The translations under genes were made by a program, and so were the position numbers. From assembly GCF_004785795.1 (NCBI RefSeq), contig NZ_SRRO01000001.1, forward strand, positions 124,001 to 188,000: a stretch of DNA of 64,000 nt, read 5' to 3'. The notes under the pieces are model-generated. The model worked only from the letters and a program-made list of their open reading frames with translations. It searched no databases and had not been told where the DNA came from. Positions 25,468 through 33,358 of this stretch are shown in pieces (position 1 is the stretch's first letter; the number at the start of each line of letters is the position of its first letter). This stretch comes from Nocardioides eburneiflavus. Its GTDB lineage: Bacteria; Actinomycetota; Actinomycetes; Propionibacteriales; Nocardioidaceae.

Positions 25468-26514
25468 ATGGACGAGCACATCTGGACCACGACGTCGCGG
25501 ATCTCGGTGTCCGGCCCGGCGGGCTGGGCTCCGGTGGAGCAGCTCGAGGTCCCGCACGCGAGCGGTCGGGCGTTCGTGCGGGTGGAGCGGTACCACGTGA
25601 CGCCGGACGCCGACATCGACTCCCTGGCGGCGCTGCACGCGGCCAGGACGGCGGTCGAGGGCGGGACCGACTCCGGGACCGGCCCGCACGAGGTGCTGGG
25701 CTCTGCCGACGGCCGCCGCCGGACGGTCACCTGGTCCGACGGGGACGGTCGGTTGCAGGCCGTCGTCGACTACGCCCTCGACCGGGGTCGCCTGGTGGTC
25801 GTCACCACCGTGACCCCGGTCGACGATCCCGCCCTCACCGACGCAGCCACAGGAGTCGTGGCATCGGTCCGCATCAGCGAGCCGGTGCACATGCCCGAGG
25901 ACCAGCTGCCCCTCCGTCCCGGCCGGGTGGACCTCGGCGAGGTCGCCCGCACCTGGCGCGAAGGCACTCGGCCCGAGCCCGGCGAGGAGCACGTGATCAC
26001 GACCGAGGAGTCGTTCGGCGCCGCGAAGCACTTCGGCGTCGCGATGCTCCCCGGGGCCGACACGAGTCGGTGGGACCAGCTCGACATGGCGCAGCGCGAC
26101 CTCGCGGCCGCGGTGGCCTGGCACAGCCTCGAAGCGCGTGGGGCGACCGGCGACACCGATCTCAGGGAGGCGCTGGAGCTGGCCGCCAGCCACGACCTCA
26201 TCGTGATGGTCACCGAGCGTCGTGGCGAGGAGTCGAGCACGCAGTGGTTCGCGGCCCGGCCCGACCGCATGGTCCGGCTCCGCCCCGCGGGCACCGGCCG
26301 CATCACCCTGACCACGCACCCCACCGCCGACCTGGCCGACCTCGTCCTCACGAGCACCGCTCAGGACGCCGAGGTCAGCGCGTCAGCCGTCTACCGGGCC
26401 GACGGCCACGTCGTCGGTGACGAGACCTCGTGGCACGGGGACGACGCGCCCGACGGCGTACGTGAGGCGCTCGGCCGCCTGGTCACGCAGGTCCATGCCG
26501 GTGGTGCGTCGTGA
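25468..26514 (+). CDS. unknown 348-aa protein of the T7SS-like operon
   Basis: A soluble two-domain protein with no signal peptide or membrane helix. The N-terminal half (about 1-130) is beta-rich and reminiscent of the DcrB/PsbP-like fold (VERYHVTPDADIDSLAALH, RRRTVTWSDGDGRLQAVVDY, RLVVVTTVTPVDD). The C-terminal half (about 150-345) has conserved-looking blocks EEHVITTEESFGAAKHFGV and LAASHDLIVMVTERR. These recall, but do not prove, a secretion chaperone of the EspG kind. It follows the WXG pair directly and overlaps the first paralogue gene by GTGA. The position between Esx-like proteins and candidate effectors makes a substrate-handling role attractive. No family assignment is claimed. Confidence 0.75.
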   Translation: MDEHIWTTTSRISVSGPAGWAPVEQLEVPHASGRAFVRVERYHVTPDADIDSLAALHAARTAVEGGTDSGTGPHEVLGSADGRRRTVTWSDGDGRLQAVVDYALDRGRLVVVTTVTPVDDPALTDAATGVVASVRISEPVHMPEDQLPLRPGRVDLGEVARTWREGTRPEPGEEHVITTEESFGAAKHFGVAMLPGADTSRWDQLDMAQRDLAAAVAWHSLEARGATGDTDLREALELAASHDLIVMVTERRGEESSTQWFAARPDRMVRLRPAGTGRITLTTHPTADLADLVLTSTAQDAEVSASAVYRADGHVVGDETSWHGDDAPDGVREALGRLVTQVHAGGAS

Positions 26515-27101
26515 GCGCCGTCTTCCTCGACCCCGTCGCGATGGACGCGACGGCAGGTGCGATCAGTGAGCACGCCAGGGAGGTCGACGCGGCCATCGGC
26601 GACCTGCAGACCGCGTGCGACGCCGAGGTGCCGCCGTCCCTGGCCGGCTGGCTCACCGAGGAGCTGCGCGACATCACCCTCCACGCCCGCCTGGCGCAGC
26701 TGCTCTACGTCGTCGCCGCACTCGAGACCGCCCTCCGCGCCGAGCAGATCCGGGCCGACCAGTCGCTTGCCGCCGCGATCTCCGCGATGGGTGCTCCTGT
26801 CGCAGCGTTCTCGGCGGGCGGGGTCGTGCTCGGGGCTCCGAGCGGCTCGTCGTACGTGGGGCCGTCTGCGCCGGCGACCGGGTTCGTGCTCGACATGGAC
26901 CCCGCCTTCACCCCGTCAGGCAACGGCTACCTGCTCAACAACGTTCCGACCTACCACCCGGTGACCCCCGGCACCTACTCGGGCGGGGTCTCGCCGAGCG
27001 GGAACAACCGGATCGTCGAGGAGCAGGCCACGACGCTCCAGCTCATCGGCATGGAGGCCAAGAGCTGGTCCGCACTCAACCGGTCGATGTCCCGATTCTG
27101 A
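26511..27101 (+). CDS. tandem paralogue 1: helical N-terminal domain, variable tail
   Basis: A 196-aa protein, first of three tandem paralogues. Residues 1-90 are nearly identical among the three: FLDPVAMDATAGAISEHARE, then DLQTACDAEVPPSLAGWL, then LLYVVAALETALRAEQIRADQSL. This forms a WXG100-sized helical hairpin without the WxG turn. Here the tail (91-196) is Gly/Ser/Pro-rich with no obvious catalytic motif and ends in ALNRSMSRF. It lacks the PVT-x-RLEF ending of the other two copies. The start is GTG in a GTGA overlap with the upstream gene. It is possibly a substrate of the adjacent FtsK-like ATPase; immunity genes are not recognisable. Confidence 0.78.
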   Translation: MSAVFLDPVAMDATAGAISEHAREVDAAIGDLQTACDAEVPPSLAGWLTEELRDITLHARLAQLLYVVAALETALRAEQIRADQSLAAAISAMGAPVAAFSAGGVVLGAPSGSSYVGPSAPATGFVLDMDPAFTPSGNGYLLNNVPTYHPVTPGTYSGGVSPSGNNRIVEEQATTLQLIGMEAKSWSALNRSMSRF

Positions 27102-27121
27102 CCTGAGGGGAGGAGAGACAC

Positions 27122-27829
27122 ATGAGCACCATCTACCTCGACCCCGTCGCGATGGACGCGACCGCAGGTGCGATCGGCGAGCACGCCAGGGAGGTCGGCG
27201 CCGCCATCGGCGACCTCGAGAGCGCGTGCGACGCCGAGGTTCCGCCGTCCCTGGCCGGCTGGCTCGCCGAGGAGCTGCGCGACATCGTCGTCCACGCCCG
27301 CCTGGCGGAGCTGCTCTACGTCGTCGCCGCCCTCGACACCGCCCTCCGCGCCCAGCAGATCCAGGCCGACCAGTCGCTCGCGACGGCGTGGCCTCCCCTG
27401 GGGACCGCGGACGCCGGGGTCACCACGACGTACGACCTGGGCGCGGTCCTCGCGGGCTCGACGGTCGTGGGCGGCACTGGTCCGGCCTTCGTCAACGATT
27501 TCCCTGGCCTCGGCCCGACCACCGTCGGCGGCTTCTTCCTCGGCGCGAGCTCGCCGACGGGTGTGAGCATGCCGGGACTCTCCAGTGCCGCGTTCGCGGC
27601 GCAGAACCCGTTCATGGGCGCGGCGATCCTCGGCCCGTTCGGCGCGGGTGGCTTCGGAGCGGGGCCGTTGGACTTCGCCGGTGCCGTGGCGAACCGCGCG
27701 ATCGCCAACATCCTGGCGCCCGACGGGCTCGACGTCGTCTCCCCCGGCATCTACGAGGACGAACGAGGACGACAGGGACGGCTCAGCCAGACGTACCGCG
27801 ACCCGGTCACGAACCGTCTGGAGTTCTGA
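27122..27829 (+). CDS. tandem paralogue 2: helical N-terminal domain, glycine-rich tail
   Basis: A 235-aa protein, second of the three paralogues. The N-terminal 90 residues match paralogues 1 and 3 (YLDPVAMDATAGAIGEHARE, EVPPSLAGWLAEELRDI, AALDTALRAQQIQADQSLAT). The middle is Gly/Ala/Pro-rich (GAAILGPFGAGGFGAGPLDF). The C-terminal 27 residues share a pattern with paralogue 3: G-[IT]-Y-x-D-x-x-G-R-x-G-x-L, ending PVTNRLEF. The start is ATG 27122 with AGGGGAGGAG about 8 nt upstream. A conserved N-terminus with a changing centre is what polymorphic secreted proteins show, but no toxin fold can be named. Confidence 0.78.
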   Translation: MSTIYLDPVAMDATAGAIGEHAREVGAAIGDLESACDAEVPPSLAGWLAEELRDIVVHARLAELLYVVAALDTALRAQQIQADQSLATAWPPLGTADAGVTTTYDLGAVLAGSTVVGGTGPAFVNDFPGLGPTTVGGFFLGASSPTGVSMPGLSSAAFAAQNPFMGAAILGPFGAGGFGAGPLDFAGAVANRAIANILAPDGLDVVSPGIYEDERGRQGRLSQTYRDPVTNRLEF

Positions 27830-27846
27830 GGGAGGAGGACGGACAA

Positions 27847-28560
27847 ATGAGCGCGATCTACCTCGACCCCGCCGCGATGGACGCCACCGCCGGCGCCGTC
27901 GCCGAGCACGCGCGCGAGGTCGACACGGCGATCAACGACCTCGAGAGCGCGTGCGCCGCCGAGGTGCCGCCCTCCCTGGCCGACTGGCTCGCCGACGAGC
28001 TGCACGACATCGCCGTCCACGCGCGACTGGCGGAGGTGCTCTACGTCGTCGCCGCCCTCGACACCGCCCTCCGCGCCCAGCAGATCCAGGCGGACCAGTC
28101 GCTCGCGACCGCGCTGCCAGCTCTGGACGCGCCGTCGCTGGGCGACGTGGTCACGTCGTACGACCCGGGTGTCCGCCTCGGCCCGGGGGTGGTCGTCGGG
28201 ACGCGCCCGTGGGACACGTCGGTCACGTTCGTCGACCCCGGCCCTCTCGTCATGGGGAGCACTCCCTCCGTCGCCGTCGGGGCCGTCCCTGCGGGCCAGG
28301 GGGTCACGTTCATCGACCCCGGCCCGCTCGTGATCGAGACGTCGACTCCGGTGACGTCCGGGGCGCGACCCGATGACAGCCTCGTCGGACAGACATGGGC
28401 AGCGCCCTACTGGAACCATGCTGGGAACGTTGCCGACGCCACCTCGCCTGTTGGACTCATCTATCTCCAAGGGGGGACGTACGCCGACGCCCACGGGCGT
28501 GAGGGCTCGCTCGGCACGGCTCACACGAACCCGGTCACCGGACGCTTGGAGTTCACATGA
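27847..28560 (+). CDS. tandem paralogue 3: helical N-terminal domain, internal 27-residue repeat
   Basis: A 237-aa protein, third of the paralogues. The N-terminal block is YLDPAAMDATAGAVAEHARE with EVPPSLADWLADELHDI. In the middle, a 27-residue unit occurs twice, VTFVDPGPLVMG... and VTFIDPGPLVIE..., matching an in-frame 81-bp direct repeat in the DNA (copies begin near 28222 and 28303). The tail ends GTYADAHGREGSLG... and PVTGRLEFT, as in paralogue 2. The start ATG follows GGGAGGAGG. It overlaps the VWA gene by ATGA. Function unknown; candidate exported protein. Confidence 0.78.
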   Translation: MSAIYLDPAAMDATAGAVAEHAREVDTAINDLESACAAEVPPSLADWLADELHDIAVHARLAEVLYVVAALDTALRAQQIQADQSLATALPALDAPSLGDVVTSYDPGVRLGPGVVVGTRPWDTSVTFVDPGPLVMGSTPSVAVGAVPAGQGVTFIDPGPLVIETSTPVTSGARPDDSLVGQTWAAPYWNHAGNVADATSPVGLIYLQGGTYADAHGREGSLGTAHTNPVTGRLEFT

Positions 28561-29240
28561 CCTTCCGCCCCGGAGCCCGCCTCGCCGGCCGGCCACTGCA
28601 CTTCATCTTCCTGCTCGACGCGTCGGGCTCGATGTCCGTCGACGGCAAGATCGACGCGCTCAACCAGGCGATCCGTGACGCCCTCCCCCACCTGCGCGAG
28701 CTCGCGTCGCAGAACCCGTTCGTCGAGATCATGGTCCGGGCCGTGGCGTTCTCCGACGGTGCGCGCTGGCACATCGCAGATCCGTCACCGATCCACGACG
28801 TGTCCTGGCCGCCCGTCGTGGCCGGCGGCTACACCGACCTCGGGGCCGCCCTGGTGAAGGTGGCGGAGGTGCTGACCGTTCCCCCGATGGAGGCGCGGGC
28901 GTTCCCACCGGTCCTGGTGGTCGTCTCGGACGGACGGCCCACCGACGACTTCGAGGCGGGACTGGACCGGCTGATGGCCGAGCCGTGGGGGCGGCGCGCG
29001 GTGCGGCTGGCCATCGCCATCGGCGCCGACGCCGATCTCGACGTGCTCGCCCGCTTCATCGGGGACCCCGACATCCCGCCCTTCACCGCAAACGACCCCG
29101 AGCAGCTCGCCTATCTCGTCAGGTTCGTGTCCACCGCGGCGTCCCAGCTGGCGTCCTCGCCCGCGGGGGCCGAGTCGTCGCGCGTGATCCCCGCCCCCGA
29201 CGTGCCCGTGGCCGCCGACGGAAGCCTGCTGGTGTGGTGA
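28557..29240 (+). CDS. second VWA-domain protein, TerY-like
   Basis: A 227-aa VWA protein, paralogous to the 22914 product over its whole length. The metal-site residues are intact: LLDASGSM (Asp21, Ser23, Ser25), the Thr of GGYTDLG, and VSDGRPTDD. It differs from the first copy mainly in the last 45 residues, yet both end in Val-Trp. It is tightly coupled on both sides: ATGA overlap with paralogue 3 and GTGA overlap with the FtsK-like gene. Two VWA proteins in one locus, one with the kinase/phosphatase and one with the ATPase, suggest each services a different complex. Cytoplasmic. Confidence 0.88.
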   Translation: MTFRPGARLAGRPLHFIFLLDASGSMSVDGKIDALNQAIRDALPHLRELASQNPFVEIMVRAVAFSDGARWHIADPSPIHDVSWPPVVAGGYTDLGAALVKVAEVLTVPPMEARAFPPVLVVVSDGRPTDDFEAGLDRLMAEPWGRRAVRLAIAIGADADLDVLARFIGDPDIPPFTANDPEQLAYLVRFVSTAASQLASSPAGAESSRVIPAPDVPVAADGSLLVW

Positions 29241-32200
29241 CCGGCGAGGGCGCACCACGGCTGCGGGTCGAGATCGAGGCCTCGCGCCCCGGCGTGGCGG
29301 CACGTCGCCTCGCGGTCACCGCACCCGCCGAGGCGTCGACCGGCACCGTGCTCGACGTCCTCGGCGCCCACCTCGGCCTCGTCGGCGCCGCCGGGGCCGT
29401 CCAGGCGCGGTCCCTCATCAGCGGCGCCTGGCTCGACCGGTCCTCACCGATCGGTTTGACCGGCCTCCTGCGCGGAGAGCGGTTGAGCCTCGTGGTGGGA
29501 CTGGCCCCCGGCGAGCCGCCTCGGCCGCTGACCCGGTGGCCGGGCTGGCGTACGGACACGACGGCGACCACCGACGGACGCATCCCTGTCAACCGCCCTC
29601 CCCGTACGGTGCGCCCCGAACCGGCCGCGACCGTCCACGTGCCGTCCCGCAACCGGGTGCGCAAGCCCCGGCGGTTCCCGCTGGCCGCCATGCTCGTCCC
29701 GCTCCTGATGGGCCTGGTGCTGGTCGTGTTCCTGCGCCGGTGGGAGATCGCGCTCTTCTCGCTGTTCTCCCCCGTCATGGTCGTGTGGAACCACCTCGAG
29801 GAGCGCCGCGCCCACCAGGACGAGGTGTCCGAGTTCGGCCGCTCGTACGACGACGCGGTCGCCGCCACCTTCGAGCAGGTCCGGGCGGCCACCGCCGACT
29901 GGACCGCGTGGATGCACAAGCACCATCCCGCGCCGGGTGAGGTGACCGACGTGGTGCGTACGGCCGGCGACCGCCTGTGGGAACGAGTTCCGGGGGACCC
30001 GGACTTCCTCCACGTCCGGCTCGGCACGGCGTCGCGCCGGGCGCCCGTGACCCTCCGTGACGACCAGGCCGGGGCCGGCCCGCGCACCGACCGGCCGGAC
30101 TACGAGGCGGCCGCCGGCACCGAGGCGGTGCCTGCCCACGTCGACCTGGCGGCCGCCGGCGTGCTGGCGGTCCACGGCGACGACGGCGACCTCGACCGCG
30201 TCGGCGACTGGATCCTCGCGCAGGTCACCGCGCTGCACAGTCCTGCCGACGTGGTGGTGGCCGGGGCGCTGTCGGACGCGTCGACCCGCGAGTGGTGGCA
30301 GTGGCTCCCCCACCTCGCCACCGACCTGCTCCCCTGCTCGCCCGTGGCCGCCGACCGCCGCAGCGCCGATGCGCTCCTCGAGGCCGTCGCCGATCTCGGC
30401 GCCGCCCGGCGAGCGGCGCGCGACTCCCGGCGCCGTACGACCGGGTCCGGCGCGACGCTCCTCGTGGTGGTCGACGACCGGCTCGGCCCCGACCCGTCCC
30501 TGCTGCGGGCGGTGTGCGAGCACGTGGGCGAGGGGATCTGCGTGGTGTGGCTGGGGCGGGACGCCCGATCGGTGCCGACCAGCGCCCCTGTGGTGCTGGC
30601 TGTCGAGAAGGGAGGTGCCCGCGCCGAGCTGGTGGACCACACCGGCGGCAGCCGGCTCGACGTGACGCCGGACCGGGTCGGACACAGCACCGCCCTCGAC
30701 CTCTCCACCTCCCTCGCGGCCCTGCGCGACGCCGCAGACGCCCGGCAGGCGCGGTCGCTTCCCGAGCGCCTGTCGCTCGAGGACCTCGTCCCCGACCTCG
30801 CGTCGCCGGCGGCCATACGGCGGCGGTGGGAGTCGGCGCCCGTCAACCGGCTCGTCGCCCGGCTCGGGGTCTCCACCGATGGCCCGGTGGAGCTCGACCT
30901 CGGTCCCGAGGGGTCGCACGCGCTGGTGGGCGGCACCACCGGCGCCGGCAAGAGCGAGCTGCTGCAGACGATGGTGGCGTCGCTGGCGGCGGAGTACCCG
31001 CCGAGTCGCGTCGGCTTCCTCCTGGTCGACTACAAGGGAGGCGCCGCCTTCAAGGACGCGCAACGGTTGCCGCACTGCGTCGGTGTCGTCACCGACCTCG
31101 ACGAGCACCTGACCCGACGGGTCCTCCAGGCCCTGGACGCCGAGATCCGCCGACGCGAGGAGCTGCTGGCCGGCGCCGGCGCCCGTGACCTCACCGAGCT
31201 GCGCGCACACATCGGCGAGGAGGCCCCGGAGGACCTCCTCATCGTGGTCGACGAGTTCGCCACCCTCGCCAAGGAGATCCCCGAGTTCGTCGAGGGCGTG
31301 GTCGACATCGCTGCCCGTGGACGATCCCTCGGGCTCCGGCTGGTCCTGGCCACACAGCGGCCGGCCGGCGTGATCAACGACCGCATCCGCGCCAACGTCG
31401 GGGTGCGGGTGGCGTTGCGCCTCAACGACGAGGCCGACAGCCACGACGTCATCGGGCAGCCCGAGGCCGCCCACGTGCCACGCACCCTCCCCGGGCGTGC
31501 GTACCTGAAGGTCCACCGCCACGTCATCGAGCTCCAGAGCGCCTACGTGGGGGGCGAGGCCAGGACCGGTGTCGCGGCAGCCATCCAGGTGCACGACCTC
31601 GACGGCGCCGTCGCCGTCGCGACGGACCGCGACGAGGGCGGCACGACGGTCCTCGAAGCCGTGGTCGACGCCACCCTCAAGGTCGCCCAGCTCGGCCGAT
31701 GGCGTCCCCCGCACGTCCCATGGCTGCCCCCCCTCCCCGCTGCCGTGCCTGCCGCGACCCTCAGCGCCCGGGCGCCGACGGGACCGTGGAGCGCCGTGCT
31801 CGGACTGGCCGACCTGCCCAGGAGGCAGTCCCAGCCCGTCGTCACCTTCGACCTGGCCAGGCACCAGGGCCTCCTGGTCTTCGGCACCTCCCGCAGTGGC
31901 AAGACCACCGCGCTCCGGACGCTTGCCGCAGGGATGGTCGAGGGCACGGGACCCGAGCACCTCCAGCTCTACGGGCTCGACTTCGCCGGCCACGGCCTCC
32001 ACGTGCTGGAGGGCGCACCCCACTGCGGCGGCGTGGTGGGTCCGGACGACCCGGGCCGGGTGGACCGCCTCCTCAACCGGCTCGGTCGACTGGTCGAGGA
32101 GCGCAAGCGGGCCATGGCCTCGGCCGGGCTCACCGGGTTCGACGACCTCGCACGAGCGTGGGCGACCCCGGTGCCCCGGGTGGTCGTGCTGCTCGACGGG

Positions 32201-33319
32201 TACGGCGGGGCGGCGTCCGCACTCGAGCGCCTCGACGGCGGACGCCTGCTGAAGAAGCTCGAGCGACTCGTCGCCGACGGGCCGTCGGTGGGTGTGCACT
32301 TCCTCATCACCGCGGACCGCCGGGCGGCCGTGCCCAGCGCTCTCGTCAGCGTGCTCACCACCCGGCTCGTCCTCCGCATGGCAGAGCGGGAGGAGTACGC
32401 CTTGCTCGGCCTCGACAGCTCCGCCGTCCGCGCCGTACGGCTGCCCCCGGGCCGCGGCTTCATCCAGGGGTCCACCGAGGTGCAGGTCGCGGTGCTCGCC
32501 TCGGGAGACTCCGACGTCGAGCACCGGGCGATCCTCGACGTCGCCGAGCGCGCCCGCTCACGGTGGCCGGACCGCACCCCACCCCTCGCCCCCATGCCAC
32601 CCAGCGTCGGCACCTGCGAGCTGCCCGACCCCGTCACCCCGTGGGTGCTCCCGTTCGCCATCGGGGACGCCGAGGTCGCGCCGGTCGCCCTGGACCTCTC
32701 CGACGCGCACGCACTGGTCGCCGGACCGCCGCGCAGCGGACGTACGACCGTGCTGGACGGGCTCGCCGTCGCGGCGCGGCGAGCCCCGTCCCCGGTCTCC
32801 CTCGTCCGCATCGCCTCACGCCGCCGCCACGACCCGGAGCCCCTGGCCTGGGACGTGGGACCCGTGGACGCCCACGACAGCGGCGAGCTCACCCGCGCCC
32901 TCGCGACGGTCTCCGCACTCGCCTCCCAGAGCCGGCCGGTCCTCTGCCTCGTGGACGACGCCGACGCCCTGCCCGACAGTGCCTCGTCCGCCCTCGCTGA
33001 CCTGGCGCGTCGCGGCCGCGACGAGCTCGTGAGGGTGGTGGCCGCTGTCGACAACCGGTGGGCGGCGCGGGCGTACGGCGGGGTGGTGCCCGAGGTCAGG
33101 AAGTCCAAGCTGGGCGTGCTCCTCGCGCCGGAGGTCGAGCTCGACGGCGACCTCGTCGGCGTCCGGCTCCGCACGCCTCTCGAGCGGCTCGGCCCACCCG
33201 GGAGGGGGTATCTCGTCCAGCACGGGGTGACCGAGCTGGTCCAAGTCGCCCAATTTGATGACGACGGCGCGAACGATCGAGAGGGACCCTCGGCACCAGT
33301 GGGAGCACTCGGGACCTAG
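29237..33319 (+). CDS. EccC/EssC-like FtsK-SpoIIIE ATPase with three ATPase domains
   Basis: A 1360-aa membrane ATPase, the motor expected of a type VII-like secretion system. Residues 1-100 form a small beta-rich domain. Two membrane helices lie at about 147-186. Three P-loop domains follow. D1 has GGTTGAGKSE (about 565-574) and LLIVVDEFATL (about 667-677). D2 has GTSRSGKTT (about 883-891) and VVVLLDGYGG. D3 has GPPRSGRTT (about 1163-1171), with Arg replacing the Walker Lys, and VLCLVDDADAL. D1 looks fully competent, D2 lacks the acidic second residue of Walker B, and D3 is probably inactive. Single-chain three-ATPase layout matches EssC and fused EccCa/Cb. The GTG start overlaps the VWA stop. 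No eccB, eccD, eccE or mycP homologue is encoded nearby. Confidence 0.9.
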   Translation: MTGEGAPRLRVEIEASRPGVAARRLAVTAPAEASTGTVLDVLGAHLGLVGAAGAVQARSLISGAWLDRSSPIGLTGLLRGERLSLVVGLAPGEPPRPLTRWPGWRTDTTATTDGRIPVNRPPRTVRPEPAATVHVPSRNRVRKPRRFPLAAMLVPLLMGLVLVVFLRRWEIALFSLFSPVMVVWNHLEERRAHQDEVSEFGRSYDDAVAATFEQVRAATADWTAWMHKHHPAPGEVTDVVRTAGDRLWERVPGDPDFLHVRLGTASRRAPVTLRDDQAGAGPRTDRPDYEAAAGTEAVPAHVDLAAAGVLAVHGDDGDLDRVGDWILAQVTALHSPADVVVAGALSDASTREWWQWLPHLATDLLPCSPVAADRRSADALLEAVADLGAARRAARDSRRRTTGSGATLLVVVDDRLGPDPSLLRAVCEHVGEGICVVWLGRDARSVPTSAPVVLAVEKGGARAELVDHTGGSRLDVTPDRVGHSTALDLSTSLAALRDAADARQARSLPERLSLEDLVPDLASPAAIRRRWESAPVNRLVARLGVSTDGPVELDLGPEGSHALVGGTTGAGKSELLQTMVASLAAEYPPSRVGFLLVDYKGGAAFKDAQRLPHCVGVVTDLDEHLTRRVLQALDAEIRRREELLAGAGARDLTELRAHIGEEAPEDLLIVVDEFATLAKEIPEFVEGVVDIAARGRSLGLRLVLATQRPAGVINDRIRANVGVRVALRLNDEADSHDVIGQPEAAHVPRTLPGRAYLKVHRHVIELQSAYVGGEARTGVAAAIQVHDLDGAVAVATDRDEGGTTVLEAVVDATLKVAQLGRWRPPHVPWLPPLPAAVPAATLSARAPTGPWSAVLGLADLPRRQSQPVVTFDLARHQGLLVFGTSRSGKTTALRTLAAGMVEGTGPEHLQLYGLDFAGHGLHVLEGAPHCGGVVGPDDPGRVDRLLNRLGRLVEERKRAMASAGLTGFDDLARAWATPVPRVVVLLDGYGGAASALERLDGGRLLKKLERLVADGPSVGVHFLITADRRAAVPSALVSVLTTRLVLRMAEREEYALLGLDSSAVRAVRLPPGRGFIQGSTEVQVAVLASGDSDVEHRAILDVAERARSRWPDRTPPLAPMPPSVGTCELPDPVTPWVLPFAIGDAEVAPVALDLSDAHALVAGPPRSGRTTVLDGLAVAARRAPSPVSLVRIASRRRHDPEPLAWDVGPVDAHDSGELTRALATVSALASQSRPVLCLVDDADALPDSASSALADLARRGRDELVRVVAAVDNRWAARAYGGVVPEVRKSKLGVLLAPEVELDGDLVGVRLRTPLERLGPPGRGYLVQHGVTELVQVAQFDDDGANDREGPSAPVGALGT

Positions 33320-33358
33320 CCACAACACAGCCGCCGTCGAGGTGGGAGGAGTGCCCTG

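Noticed and set aside
26511..28560. Reading the three paralogues as PE/PPE proteins
   Set aside because: No Pro-Glu or Pro-Pro-Glu start and no PE/PPE length pattern; only the helical-hairpin size is similar.
29444..32524. 1026-codon minus-strand frame opposite the FtsK-like gene
   Set aside because: Shadow composition and no motifs; overlaps a gene with three P-loops.
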